Positions 1 through 5,410 of a DNA stretch of 5,410 bases are shown here, piece after piece. Position numbers and translations under genes: made by a program. Below the pieces are notes generated by a model that ran no database searches, was not told the origin of the DNA, and was given only the letters and a program-made list of their open reading frames with translations. The DNA comes from Clostridia bacterium (GTDB lineage Bacteria > Bacillota_A > Clostridia > Oscillospirales > CAG-272), in assembly GCA_017547395.1 (NCBI GenBank), contig JAFYPS010000083.1, forward strand, positions 1-5,410, read 5' to 3'. Numbering within the stretch: the stretch's first letter is position 1; each line of letters opens with the position of its first letter.

Positions 1-600
1 ATCGACCATCCAAATCGCGCCGACGGTCTCCATTCCCTTTTGTACAAATGCCCGCACTGCCTTTCCGAAGGTGAAACCGACTCAAAAGGCGACACCCTAT
101 TCTGCCGTAAATGCAGCAAAAAATGGATTATGGAAACCGACGGCTCTCTTCGCGCTACCGAGGGTGAAACCGAGTTCTCACATATTCCCGACTGGTCAAA
201 CTGGGAGCGTGAATGCGTGAGAAAAGAAATCGAGGACGGCACGTATTATTTCGAGGATGAAATACGCCTTGAAACTCTGCCGAACGCATGGAAATTCTAC
301 AAGCACGGCAAGGGCAAGCTTATCCAGACTCCCGAAGGCTTAACAATTTCCGGCACCTGCTACGGCGAGCCGTTCGAACTTCACAAGACGGCTATGAACC
401 AAAGCAGTATGCATATTGAATACGACTATCTCGGCAGAGGCGACTGTGTTGACATTTCCACTTTGGACGACAGTTATTGGTGCTATCTTACAAAGCGCGA
501 TGCAATAACGAAGCTAAGCTTTGCTACTGAGGAAATCTTTCTTGCAGCACAAAAAGAAGCTCTCAAAACAAGACAGGTAAAAGACGAGGCAACGGTATGA
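1..600 (+). CDS. C-terminal part of a PlsC-like (lysophospholipid) acyltransferase with zinc-ribbon tail, 5' truncated
   Basis: The reading frame is open from the first base of the window, so only the last 199 residues are seen. The TTG at base 40 is not a credible start: no ribosome binding site precedes it and the frame continues upstream with residues IDHPNRADGLHSL. Visible residues 17-38 form a zinc ribbon, CPHC then CRKC, spaced by 14 residues. A soluble domain rich in Trp, Tyr and acidic residues follows (HIPDWSNWEREC near residues 61-72). From memory of the family, clostridial 1-acyl-sn-glycerol-3-phosphate acyltransferases carry just such a tail after the membrane-associated PlsC domain, where it follows an IDHPNRADGL-like segment. 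The HX4D catalytic motif would lie upstream of the window and cannot be checked. If the call is right, the enzyme acylates lysophosphatidate in phospholipid synthesis at the inner membrane face. The role of the tail is unknown. It is coupled to the next gene by an ATGA overlap. Alternative: an unrelated zinc-ribbon protein. Confidence 0.6.
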   Translation: MDHPNRADGLHSLLYKCPHCLSEGETDSKGDTLFCRKCSKKWIMETDGSLRATEGETEFSHIPDWSNWERECVRKEIEDGTYYFEDEIRLETLPNAWKFYKHGKGKLIQTPEGLTISGTCYGEPFELHKTAMNQSSMHIEYDYLGRGDCVDISTLDDSYWCYLTKRDAITKLSFATEEIFLAAQKEALKTRQVKDEATV

Positions 601-1283
601 AAAAAATAGCAAGAATGAACGAAGCGGCATGGGTGCTTGGCGTTGTGCTATGCGCTATCGGCGTTTCGCTCTGTACAAAGGCGAACTTCGGTCTTTCCAT
701 GGTGGCGGCTCCCGCCTACATAATCCACGTTTTCTTCCGTGATATTTTTCACTGGTACACTCAGGGAACGTCTGAATACGTTACCCAGGGCGTAATCCTT
801 ATTATAATGTGCATTATTATCCGCCGCTTCAGGGCAAAATATCTTTTGACATTCGTCTGTGCCATAGTATTCGGTCTTGCAGTTGACGGCTGCCTCTTTA
901 TGCTCGGAGGAAATGCTCCGTATGAATCAATGACCGCAAGAATCATAGCCTTTATTTTGGGTGAGACGATAACGGCCGTAGCTATTGCATGCTACTTCCG
1001 CACCGACTTACCCCTTGGCGTATACGAGCTTGCTGTCTCCGAAATTGCAAAGAGATACAATTTAAAAATTGACAAGGTAAAACAGGCAAATGATATTATT
1101 ATGCTTGTTGTTTCTGTGATACTCGCGTTTGTTCTTAACCGCTCCTTTGCGGGAATCGGAATCGGCACCATTATAATCACTGTGGTAAACGCGCCGCTTA
1201 TCACTTTTTTTGGCAAATTGCTTGATAAATTCTTTACTTTTGAGCCAAGATTTCCAAGATTTGTAGAAAAAATCAAACTTTAG
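597..1283 (+). CDS. YczE/YitT-like (DUF6198-like) integral membrane protein
   Basis: This is a 228-residue hydrophobic protein with about five to six membrane spans, near residues 12-27, 62-76, 82-103, 114-132, 165-182 and 187-206. Basic residues follow the second span (RRFRAKY, 76-82), and the C-terminus is basic (RFPRFVEKIKL). Two features recall the YczE/YitT superfamily: the early segment GVSLCTKANFGLSMVAAP, where a small polar or charged loop precedes a Gly-Leu-Ser motif, and the late GIGIGTIIITVVNAPLI, which resembles the GxGTxxxxxxxGP motif of YczE-type proteins. Substrate and function are not established for this family, so none is assigned. The ATG overlaps the stop of the upstream acyltransferase-like gene as ATGA, and a GAGG lies eight bases before it, so translation is probably coupled. 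A promoter for the following gene begins right after this gene, so this is probably the end of its own transcription unit, although no hairpin terminator is visible here. Confidence 0.7.
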   Translation: MKKIARMNEAAWVLGVVLCAIGVSLCTKANFGLSMVAAPAYIIHVFFRDIFHWYTQGTSEYVTQGVILIIMCIIIRRFRAKYLLTFVCAIVFGLAVDGCLFMLGGNAPYESMTARIIAFILGETITAVAIACYFRTDLPLGVYELAVSEIAKRYNLKIDKVKQANDIIMLVVSVILAFVLNRSFAGIGIGTIIITVVNAPLITFFGKLLDKFFTFEPRFPRFVEKIKL

Positions 1284-1292
1284 TTTTTACAA

Positions 1293-1321
1293 TTGACCAA
1301 ACCGCAAAAAAGTGCTATCCT
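1293..1321 (+). promoter_or_regulatory. Sigma-A-type promoter with extended -10 for the decarboxylase beta/small subunit unit
   Basis: A -35 box TTGACC (1293-1298, five of six matches to TTGACA) and a -10 box TATCCT (1316-1321, four of six matches to TATAAT) are separated by exactly 17 bases. The TG dinucleotide at 1313-1314 lies one base upstream of the -10, giving an extended -10 (TGnTATCCT). A start of transcription near 1328 would give a leader of about 29 bases carrying the ribosome binding site. It sits in the only sizeable gap on the left side of the window, directly before a strongly expressed-looking gene. A TATTAT at 1321-1326 is an alternative -10 but lies 22 bases from the -35. 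Prediction by eye only. Confidence 0.55.
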
Positions 1322-1343
1322 ATTATGCGGAAAAATTAAAAAA

Positions 1344-1349
1344 GGAGAG
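1344..1349 (+). promoter_or_regulatory. Ribosome binding site that sets the TTG start of the beta subunit
   Basis: GGAGAG, within an A-rich stretch (AAAGGAGAGA), lies seven bases before the TTG at 1357. It is the only strong Shine-Dalgarno sequence in the leader and decides the start against the upstream in-frame GTG at 1312, which has no ribosome binding site and lies inside the predicted -10 region. Confidence 0.7.
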
Positions 1350-1356
1350 AAATATT

Positions 1357-2478
1357 TTGAGTTTTCTGTATGAGTATATACTGCAGATAACCTGGCAGCA
1401 GCTTGTAATGTGGGCTATCGGCGGTATCCTTATCTATCTCGCTATCAAAAAAGATATGGAGCCTACGCTTCTGCTCCCTATGGGCTTCGGTACAATTCTT
1501 GTAAACATCCCTCATTCGGGTGCTATCACTCAGATTGCAGAAAACGGTGTGGCAGAGCACGGTGCGCTTTCGACTCTGTTTGATGCAGGCATTTCAAACG
1601 AGCTTTTCCCGCTGATACTCTTTATCGGTATCGGTGCGATGATAGACTTCTCGCCTATCCTCACAAACCCAAAGCTTATGCTTTTCGGTGCGGCAGCTCA
1701 GTTCGGTATCTTCTTCACCTTCTGCCTTGCATCCATATTCTTCCCGAATAACGATGCGGCTTCTATCGGTATCATCGGTGCTGCAGACGGACCTACCGCA
1801 ATAGTTGTTGCACAGAAGCTCGACTCGCAGTTCGTCGGCGCTATTATGGTTGCAGCATACTCGTATATGGCTCTTGTTCCGATAATTCAGCCCCCGATAA
1901 TCCGTCTTATGACCACCAAGAAGGAACGCCTTATCCGTATGGAGTACAAGGGCGCTCAGGTTTCAAAGACCACAAAGATACTCTTCCCCATCGTTATCAC
2001 AATCGTTGCGGGCGTTATGGCTCCTTCCTCGGTTGCACTCGTAGGCTTCCTTATGTTCGGTAACCTTATCAGAGAGTGCGGTGTGCTTGACAACCTTTCC
2101 GAAACTGCACAGAAGGTTCTCGCAAACCTTGTCACCATCTTCCTCGGCATCACTATCTCCACCAAGATGGAGGCAAGTCAGTTCCTCCAGCCCGAAACGC
2201 TTCTCATCCTCGGTCTCGGTCTGTTTGCTTTCATATTCGATACTGCGGGCGGCGTTCTCTTTGCAAAATTCTTAAACCTTTTCTCAAAAGAAAAGATCAA
2301 TCCTATGATAGGCGCGGCAGGTATCTCTGCTTTCCCGATGTCAGGACGTGTCGTTCACAAAATGGGACTTGAAGAAGACCCCCAGAACTTCCTGCTCATG
2401 CACTCTATCGGCGTTAACGTTTCCGGTCAGATCGCTTCCGTTATCGCAGGCGGTATGATTCTCAATTTCTTCGGTTAA
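1357..2478 (+). CDS. Na+-translocating decarboxylase, beta subunit (OadB/MmdB/GcdB family)
   Basis: This is the membrane carboxybiotin decarboxylase subunit, which couples release of CO2 from carboxybiotin to Na+ export. I choose TTG at 1357, giving 373 residues beginning MSFLYEYILQITWQQLVMW, the usual N-terminus and length of short beta subunits such as MmdB. The frame also has a GTG at 1312 that would add 15 atypical residues. Family signatures are strong: LLLPMGFG (39-46), FIGIGAMIDF (89-98), GIIGAADGPT (138-147), LVPIIQPP (173-180), LVGFLMFGNLIRECGVL (228-244) and NPMIGAAGISAFPMSGR (315-331). Residues known as essential in Klebsiella OadB are all kept: D203 as D144, N373 as N315, G377 as G319, S382 as S324 and R389 as R331. 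The substrate (oxaloacetate, methylmalonyl-CoA or glutaconyl-CoA) cannot be read from beta alone. It is followed after 15 bases by the small OadG-like gene. Codons look more biased than in neighbours (many ATC, GGT, CTT/CTC), suggesting high expression. Confidence 0.95.
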   Translation: MSFLYEYILQITWQQLVMWAIGGILIYLAIKKDMEPTLLLPMGFGTILVNIPHSGAITQIAENGVAEHGALSTLFDAGISNELFPLILFIGIGAMIDFSPILTNPKLMLFGAAAQFGIFFTFCLASIFFPNNDAASIGIIGAADGPTAIVVAQKLDSQFVGAIMVAAYSYMALVPIIQPPIIRLMTTKKERLIRMEYKGAQVSKTTKILFPIVITIVAGVMAPSSVALVGFLMFGNLIRECGVLDNLSETAQKVLANLVTIFLGITISTKMEASQFLQPETLLILGLGLFAFIFDTAGGVLFAKFLNLFSKEKINPMIGAAGISAFPMSGRVVHKMGLEEDPQNFLLMHSIGVNVSGQIASVIAGGMILNFFG

Positions 2479-2480
2479 TG

Positions 2481-2485
2481 GGAGG
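2481..2485 (+). promoter_or_regulatory. Ribosome binding site of the 43-aa subunit gene
   Basis: GGAGG lies two bases after the beta subunit stop and eight bases before the ATG at 2494. A closer ATG at 2489 is only three bases away and is in another frame, so 2494 is the supported start. The near-perfect site argues that the small gene is real. Confidence 0.75.
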
Positions 2486-2493
2486 TAAATGGT

Positions 2494-2625
2494 ATGCAGT
2501 TTAATCCTATGAATTTTGTTGCCAACCTCAAGTATATGGGCACGGGAATGCTCGGTATCTTCGTGGTTATCGGCATTATAATTGTTGCTACAATCGTTAT
2601 TAACAAAGCGGCAAACAGAAAGTAA
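2494..2625 (+). CDS. OadG-related small subunit of the Na+-pumping decarboxylase (43 aa)
   Basis: A 43-residue protein starts MQFNPMNFVANLKYMG and ends INKAANRK. It has one hydrophobic span (about residues 18-36), a polar amphipathic N-terminus and a basic C-terminus, so the C-terminus is probably cytoplasmic (positive-inside rule). The pattern of an N-terminal segment, then KYMGTGMLGIFVVIGIIIV, then a short Lys/Arg tail fits the small OadG-related subunits that accompany beta subunits in Clostridia. It also fits the membrane anchor of OadG/MmdD gamma or delta chains. In those complexes this chain holds the carboxyltransferase or biotin carrier to beta and helps assembly. It is much shorter than typical OadG (roughly 80 residues or more) and lacks the Pro/Ala-rich linker and C-terminal domain. 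That resembles the small epsilon chain (MmdE) of Veillonella methylmalonyl-CoA decarboxylase. It lies between the beta gene (15 bases) and a terminator, with a strong ribosome binding site. Confidence 0.82.
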   Translation: MQFNPMNFVANLKYMGTGMLGIFVVIGIIIVATIVINKAANRK

Positions 2626-2664
2626 AAATAAAAACCGACTCGAAAGAGTCGGTTTTCTTTTTAT
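2626..2664. terminator. Bidirectional intrinsic terminator between convergent operons
   Basis: A perfect 11-bp inverted repeat, AAAACCGACTC (2631-2641) and GAGTCGGTTTT (2646-2656), encloses a GAAA tetraloop (2642-2645). On the plus strand it is followed by CTTTTTA. On the minus strand the complementary A-rich flank (2623-2634) gives a T tract after the same hairpin. It lies just after the small subunit gene and just before the end of the convergent hydrolase gene (stop at 2661-2663), so it can end both transcripts. The plus-strand T tract runs into the last codons of the minus-strand gene. Confidence 0.92.
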
Positions 2665-3539
2665 ACTGCCTTCCACGTAAGGCTATTGTTTTCTATTACT
2701 GCTTCAAGTCTTCCCTGCGTTTTCAGCCACGTGAGGTATGACCTTACCGTACTTCCCACAAGAACGTACTGCTGATGGCTCATCGTAAGTCCGTATGCAT
2801 CAAAAAGTTTTTGCAGCAGCATTTCAAAGCATACGGGTGTTTGGCAAAGCGATACTATCTTATCGGCGATTTCGTTTACCGCATCAATGTTATACTGCGC
2901 AAGCGGCGCGATGTCATCCGTGGGCTCTGCGTGAGATGGGATGAACAGTTTTGCATTCATTGTCTTGAGTTTTTCAAGGGTCTCAAGATATGCGCCTACG
3001 TCGTAAATGAATCCGATTTTATACTTGTCGAGCGTTTCCTTGCTTGAAAGGCTGTCTGCAACGTAGACTATATCATCAACGGTGTGAAATCCTACCATAT
3101 CGAAAGAGTGCCCTGCAAGAGAAACCGAAGTCATTGCACTCGGTAAAGTATCGTCTGTAAGCGGCTCCGCCTTGCTTTCGCCCGCCATAAGAAACTTGTG
3201 TCTGAGTTCAGCAAAGGGATTTCCTCCGTACAGAAATGCCGGTTCAAGTATCGGATGATTTGTAAAGTCGCACTCCATTCCGGGTGCAAAAATCTTACAT
3301 CCCGTACGTTCCGATAAGAGCTTGTTTCCGCCGATGTGGTCAGCGTGCGAATGAGTATTGTAAATAGCGCTGAGTGTCCACCCGTTTGCGTTGATATGCG
3401 CAAGCACCTTTTTTGCCGCATCCTTGTCACTGCCGCTATCAATCAGGCACACTTCACTATCCGAAATCTTTACTATACCCACTTTGGCAGGACTTTGAAT
3501 ATAGTAACAATTATCCGAAACCTTTATAAGCTCGTACAT
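2661..3539 (-). CDS. Metallo-beta-lactamase-fold hydrolase (glyoxalase II-like)
   Basis: A 292-residue protein without a signal peptide, so probably cytoplasmic. The MBL-fold metal site is complete: THSHADH (H63, H65, D67, H68), LAGHS (H144), VADSL (D162) and PSHAEP (H203). LIDSGSDKD (33-40) is the usual strand and loop ahead of the metal motif. Residues from about 215 to the end lie outside the core fold. They contain helices and a segment, VGSTVRSYLTWLKTQGRLEAV, that looks like the winged-helix-type tail of some glyoxalase II-like MBL proteins. The substrate is unknown; hydrolysis of a thioester, lactone or phosphoester is possible, and nothing points to a true beta-lactamase, which would need an export signal. 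The start is supported by GAGGTGA four bases before the ATG. It is the last gene of a minus-strand operon, 16 bases after the amidase lipoprotein. Confidence 0.88.
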   Translation of the reverse strand: MYELIKVSDNCYYIQSPAKVGIVKISDSEVCLIDSGSDKDAAKKVLAHINANGWTLSAIYNTHSHADHIGGNKLLSERTGCKIFAPGMECDFTNHPILEPAFLYGGNPFAELRHKFLMAGESKAEPLTDDTLPSAMTSVSLAGHSFDMVGFHTVDDIVYVADSLSSKETLDKYKIGFIYDVGAYLETLEKLKTMNAKLFIPSHAEPTDDIAPLAQYNIDAVNEIADKIVSLCQTPVCFEMLLQKLFDAYGLTMSHQQYVLVGSTVRSYLTWLKTQGRLEAVIENNSLTWKAV

Positions 3540-3555
3540 ACGTTCACCTCAAGTT

Positions 3556-4257
3556 TTATTTAACAAGTCTGTCCCAATCAAAAAGTTCTCCCGGGTCACT
3601 CTTTTGCAGGTTATACTCCTCGTGCCCGATAATGTGGTCACGATCGAACGGAATTGAGTTTCTCTCGCATATATCCTTTACAAGACGGCTCAGAGACTCA
3701 TACTGTGCATCGGTATAACCGATAAGGCTTTTATCAAGCGAGCGATACTCTCCTTTTGAAAGGTACTGAGCCATATCGTTCTCCGAGCCTATCGCAAGAA
3801 GCTCAATACCTACCGAATACTTGTTCATTTTGTCGGTCAGGCGCTCATCATCTGCAAAAGTTCCCTTTCCCGCGTGCCAGGCAGCGCGTGTTTCGGGCAT
3901 ATAGCAATAAATGCCGCCTTCACGGTCGATAAGATAATGAATACTTACGCCGCCATCCTCGAAAATTTTGCGCACCGCTGCGATATCATACGGGTTGTCA
4001 CGTGAAAGCATAACGGCACTGGTGAAATGAATCATTACGTATTCGGTATCAAATTCTCTTTCCCAGGAATAATCATCTAACGGCTCTAAAAAATGCTCGC
4101 TTGCAAGCGGAGAAACGCATAGCGGCAAAGGCGCCTCGGTCATAACCGTGACTTCGGTTGTTGTTACCGCAGTATCCTCCGTTGCCATAACCGAAGCTTC
4201 TTTCTCGCACCCGACAAGCAAAAAAGCAAGCACTGCAATAAGAAAAAATCTTTTCAT
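3556..4257 (-). CDS. Lipoprotein N-acetylmuramoyl-L-alanine amidase (Amidase_2/AmpD-like)
   Basis: A 233-residue exported lipoprotein predicted to cleave the amide bond between N-acetylmuramic acid and L-alanine in peptidoglycan. Residues 1-17 are a lipoprotein signal, MKRFF, a hydrophobic core and lipobox LVGC, with C17 as the lipidated cysteine. A Thr/Glu/Ala-rich linker (about 20-44) then leads to the amidase domain. Landmarks line up with AmpD: MIHFTS (H77, zinc), SIHYLID (105-111), AAWHAGKG (125-132), SVGIELLA (E152, catalytic Glu position), GHEEYN (H212, zinc) and KSDPGELFDW (K219 and zinc ligand D221). All catalytic and metal residues are kept, so it should be active outside the membrane rather than in the cytoplasm like AmpD. 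GGAGAG stands three bases before the ATG. It starts 14 bases after the MATE gene stop and is probably cotranscribed with it. Role may be wall turnover, muropeptide recycling or attack on other cells; the sequence does not decide. Confidence 0.93.
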   Translation of the reverse strand: MKRFFLIAVLAFLLVGCEKEASVMATEDTAVTTTEVTVMTEAPLPLCVSPLASEHFLEPLDDYSWEREFDTEYVMIHFTSAVMLSRDNPYDIAAVRKIFEDGGVSIHYLIDREGGIYCYMPETRAAWHAGKGTFADDERLTDKMNKYSVGIELLAIGSENDMAQYLSKGEYRSLDKSLIGYTDAQYESLSRLVKDICERNSIPFDRDHIIGHEEYNLQKSDPGELFDWDRLVK

Positions 4258-4271
4258 AAACTCTCCAAAAG

Positions 4272-5410
4272 TTATTTTACGGCTTCTTTTCGCTTTATCT
4301 CGCGAAGTACGCCTATCAAAAGAATTATACCGAGTATCGCGCCAAGCAGATTAACACCGGCAAAGTTCAGCCATATTCCGTCAAGCCCAAGCCTCCAGAG
4401 CGCAGTTAGGGTTATGAGCGGGAACACAAGCGCTATCGAAACCGCCATTGCAGTTGCAAGCACGGGCTTTTCGATCGCACTGAAAAAACTCTGCGTCATA
4501 ACGGCAAACCACCTGAACAGGTATGCGAAACAGAAAAGTCTTACACCGCGAGTTGAGATTTCAAGAAGTCTTGCATCCTCGGCATCTGCAAAAAGAGAGG
4601 CTATCGTATCGGGGAAAAAGAAAAGTACCGAGGTAGAAACGATACCGATAACCGCAGTTCCGATATATCCGCATTTTGCTATCCTTTTCACTCGTGAAAA
4701 ATCGCGTGCCCCCCAGTTGTAACCTATAGCAGGTGAAAGTGAGTCTGCTATTCCGTACAAAAGCGGCCAACAAAAGTCGCTTGCATACATAAGCACGGCA
4801 TACACCGCAACTGCCGTTGTTCCGCCCCCCTCTCCGAACACCTGAAAGCCGATGCTCATAAGAGAAATGTTCATCACTATAGAAGTAATTCTGCCCGCTA
4901 TGTTATTTAAAAATATAGGCGAGCCGCAAGCGGCAATTCGCTTGCACATACTAAAGCTGAAATGCGGTTTAACAAACTGCAATAGCGTTTTGCGCATTAC
5001 AAACGGAATCAATGCAATAACCGAGCAGGTACACATTGCGATGCTTGTTGCAAGCGCAGAACCGACTACGTCCATTTTAAATGCAAGCAAAAACAGCGCA
5101 AGCAGTGCGATGGTGAGTACGTTCATTCCTATGTTGATAATCATACTCGTTTTTATGTACCCGCTGATTCTCAGGTAGTTGTCCATCGCAAAAAAGATGG
5201 TCGCAAGCGGACTGCATACTGCAACGGTGCGAAGATATTTTACAGAAGTGGCAAGCAATTCTTCATTTGCCCCCATCATACGCGAAAGAGGTTCTGCCGC
5301 AAAAAACATTACGCTTCCCATAAACAGTGAAGCGAAAAATATCATAATAACCGAACAGGAAAATACGTTGTTTGCAGTTTTATGATCGTTTGCGCCAAGC
5401 GCAATCGATA
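4272..5410 (-). CDS. MATE-family efflux transporter (MepA/NorM-like), 5' truncated
   Basis: The frame stays open to the right edge of the window, so 378 residues are visible and roughly the first 60-80 of a usual 440-460 are missing. The ATG at 5345 is internal: the preceding codons read SIALGANDHKTANN, the conserved loop after the second span of the MATE N-terminal half. The matching loop of the C-terminal half, SPAIGYNWGARDFSRVKRI, lies at visible residues 225-243, so the two-fold repeat of the family can be seen directly. Other landmarks are MDNYLRISGY (visible 75-84) and a series of about ten hydrophobic spans. The C-terminal tail is basic (REIKRKEAVK). The protein would export cationic or organic compounds in exchange for Na+ or H+; substrate and ion are not readable here. 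It is the first visible gene of the minus-strand operon with the amidase and the MBL hydrolase. Its promoter is outside the window. Confidence 0.93.
   Translation of the reverse strand, partial: SIALGANDHKTANNVFSCSVIMIFFASLFMGSVMFFAAEPLSRMMGANEELLATSVKYLRTVAVCSPLATIFFAMDNYLRISGYIKTSMIINIGMNVLTIALLALFLLAFKMDVVGSALATSIAMCTCSVIALIPFVMRKTLLQFVKPHFSFSMCKRIAACGSPIFLNNIAGRITSIVMNISLMSIGFQVFGEGGGTTAVAVYAVLMYASDFCWPLLYGIADSLSPAIGYNWGARDFSRVKRIAKCGYIGTAVIGIVSTSVLFFFPDTIASLFADAEDARLLEISTRGVRLFCFAYLFRWFAVMTQSFFSAIEKPVLATAMAVSIALVFPLITLTALWRLGLDGIWLNFAGVNLLGAILGIILLIGVLREIKRKEAVK

Noticed and set aside
40..600. A complete 186-residue gene starting at TTG 40
   Set aside because: No ribosome binding site precedes it and the same frame is open to base 1 with family-like residues, so the gene is cut by the window edge.
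761..1276. Two minus-strand frames (61 and 94 residues) opposite the YczE-like gene
   Set aside because: Antisense shadows without ribosome binding sites or domains; the plus-strand frame has the hydrophobic pattern of a real membrane protein.
1284..1356. Possible riboswitch or attenuator before the beta subunit gene
   Set aside because: The predicted leader is only about 29 bases and A-rich, and I find no inverted repeat of useful length.
2081..2275. Ser-rich 64-residue plus-strand frame inside the beta subunit gene
   Set aside because: It is a shadow of the strongly conserved beta frame, has no ribosome binding site, and its Ser/Pro richness comes from the codon pattern of the real gene.
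2341..2676. 111-residue minus-strand frame covering the small subunit gene and the terminator
   Set aside because: It runs through the hairpin and is antisense to two genes with clear family matches, with no recognisable domain.
3131..3442. 103-residue minus-strand frame in another phase of the MBL gene
   Set aside because: The overlapping frame carries the full metal-binding motif set; this one is Arg/Ser/Thr-rich shadow sequence.
2661..3539. True beta-lactamase or resistance enzyme
   Set aside because: There is a complete MBL metal site but no export signal, and the tail beyond the core fold fits glyoxalase II-like hydrolases better.
4272..5345. A complete 357-residue MATE gene starting at the ATG at 5345
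   Set aside because: The 21 codons upstream encode a conserved MATE loop and no stop occurs, so the ATG is internal and the gene is truncated by the window.
1..5410. Defence system, prophage, CRISPR array, transposon or integration site
   Set aside because: No repeats, recombinase, phage or nuclease genes or tRNA edge are visible; all genes fit housekeeping or transport families.

Overview
The window looks like ordinary chromosomal DNA from a low-to-mid GC Clostridia (Firmicutes), most likely a gut anaerobe near Ruminococcus/Oscillospiraceae or Lachnospiraceae. This rests on strong AGGAGG-type ribosome binding sites, a TTG start, the type of acyltransferase tail, and a sodium-pumping decarboxylase beta subunit with a very short OadG-like partner. 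Genes are tightly packed, and no mobile element, CRISPR array, tRNA or rRNA is visible. No gap between genes is longer than about 75 bases, so there is no long unexplained stretch. The taxonomic call is inference from protein style, not a search result.

Left half, plus strand. The window opens inside a gene whose last 199 residues carry a four-cysteine zinc ribbon and resemble the C-terminal extension of clostridial PlsC-type acyltransferases. Its stop overlaps the start of a YczE/YitT-like (DUF6198-like) multi-pass membrane protein by four bases, so the two are translationally coupled. A 73-base gap follows, holding a good sigma-A-type promoter with an extended -10. It drives a two-gene unit: the beta subunit of a Na+-translocating decarboxylase (OadB/MmdB/GcdB family, 373 aa from a TTG start) and a 43-aa single-span protein that matches the small OadG-related subunits. 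The unit ends at a perfect 11-bp hairpin with a GAAA loop and T tracts on both sides, which also serves the convergent operon.

Right half, minus strand, read from right to left. A MATE-family multidrug/Na+ antiporter (5' end outside the window) is followed after 14 bases by a lipoprotein with an AmpD/Amidase_2 N-acetylmuramoyl-L-alanine amidase domain, and after 16 more bases by a cytoplasmic metallo-beta-lactamase-fold hydrolase with a complete metal site. The spacing indicates one transcript, whose promoter lies upstream of the MATE gene, outside the window.

How they fit together. The beta plus small subunit pair would form the membrane, ion-pumping part of a biotin-dependent decarboxylase, turning decarboxylation of an acyl-CoA or oxo-acid into a Na+ gradient. 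The carboxyltransferase and biotin carrier must be encoded elsewhere. A Na+ gradient could energise a MATE exporter, but the two are in separate, opposing operons, so that link is only a thought. I see no convincing new biological system here. The points most worth a second look are the 43-aa subunit gene, the split pump locus, and the MATE/amidase/hydrolase operon.
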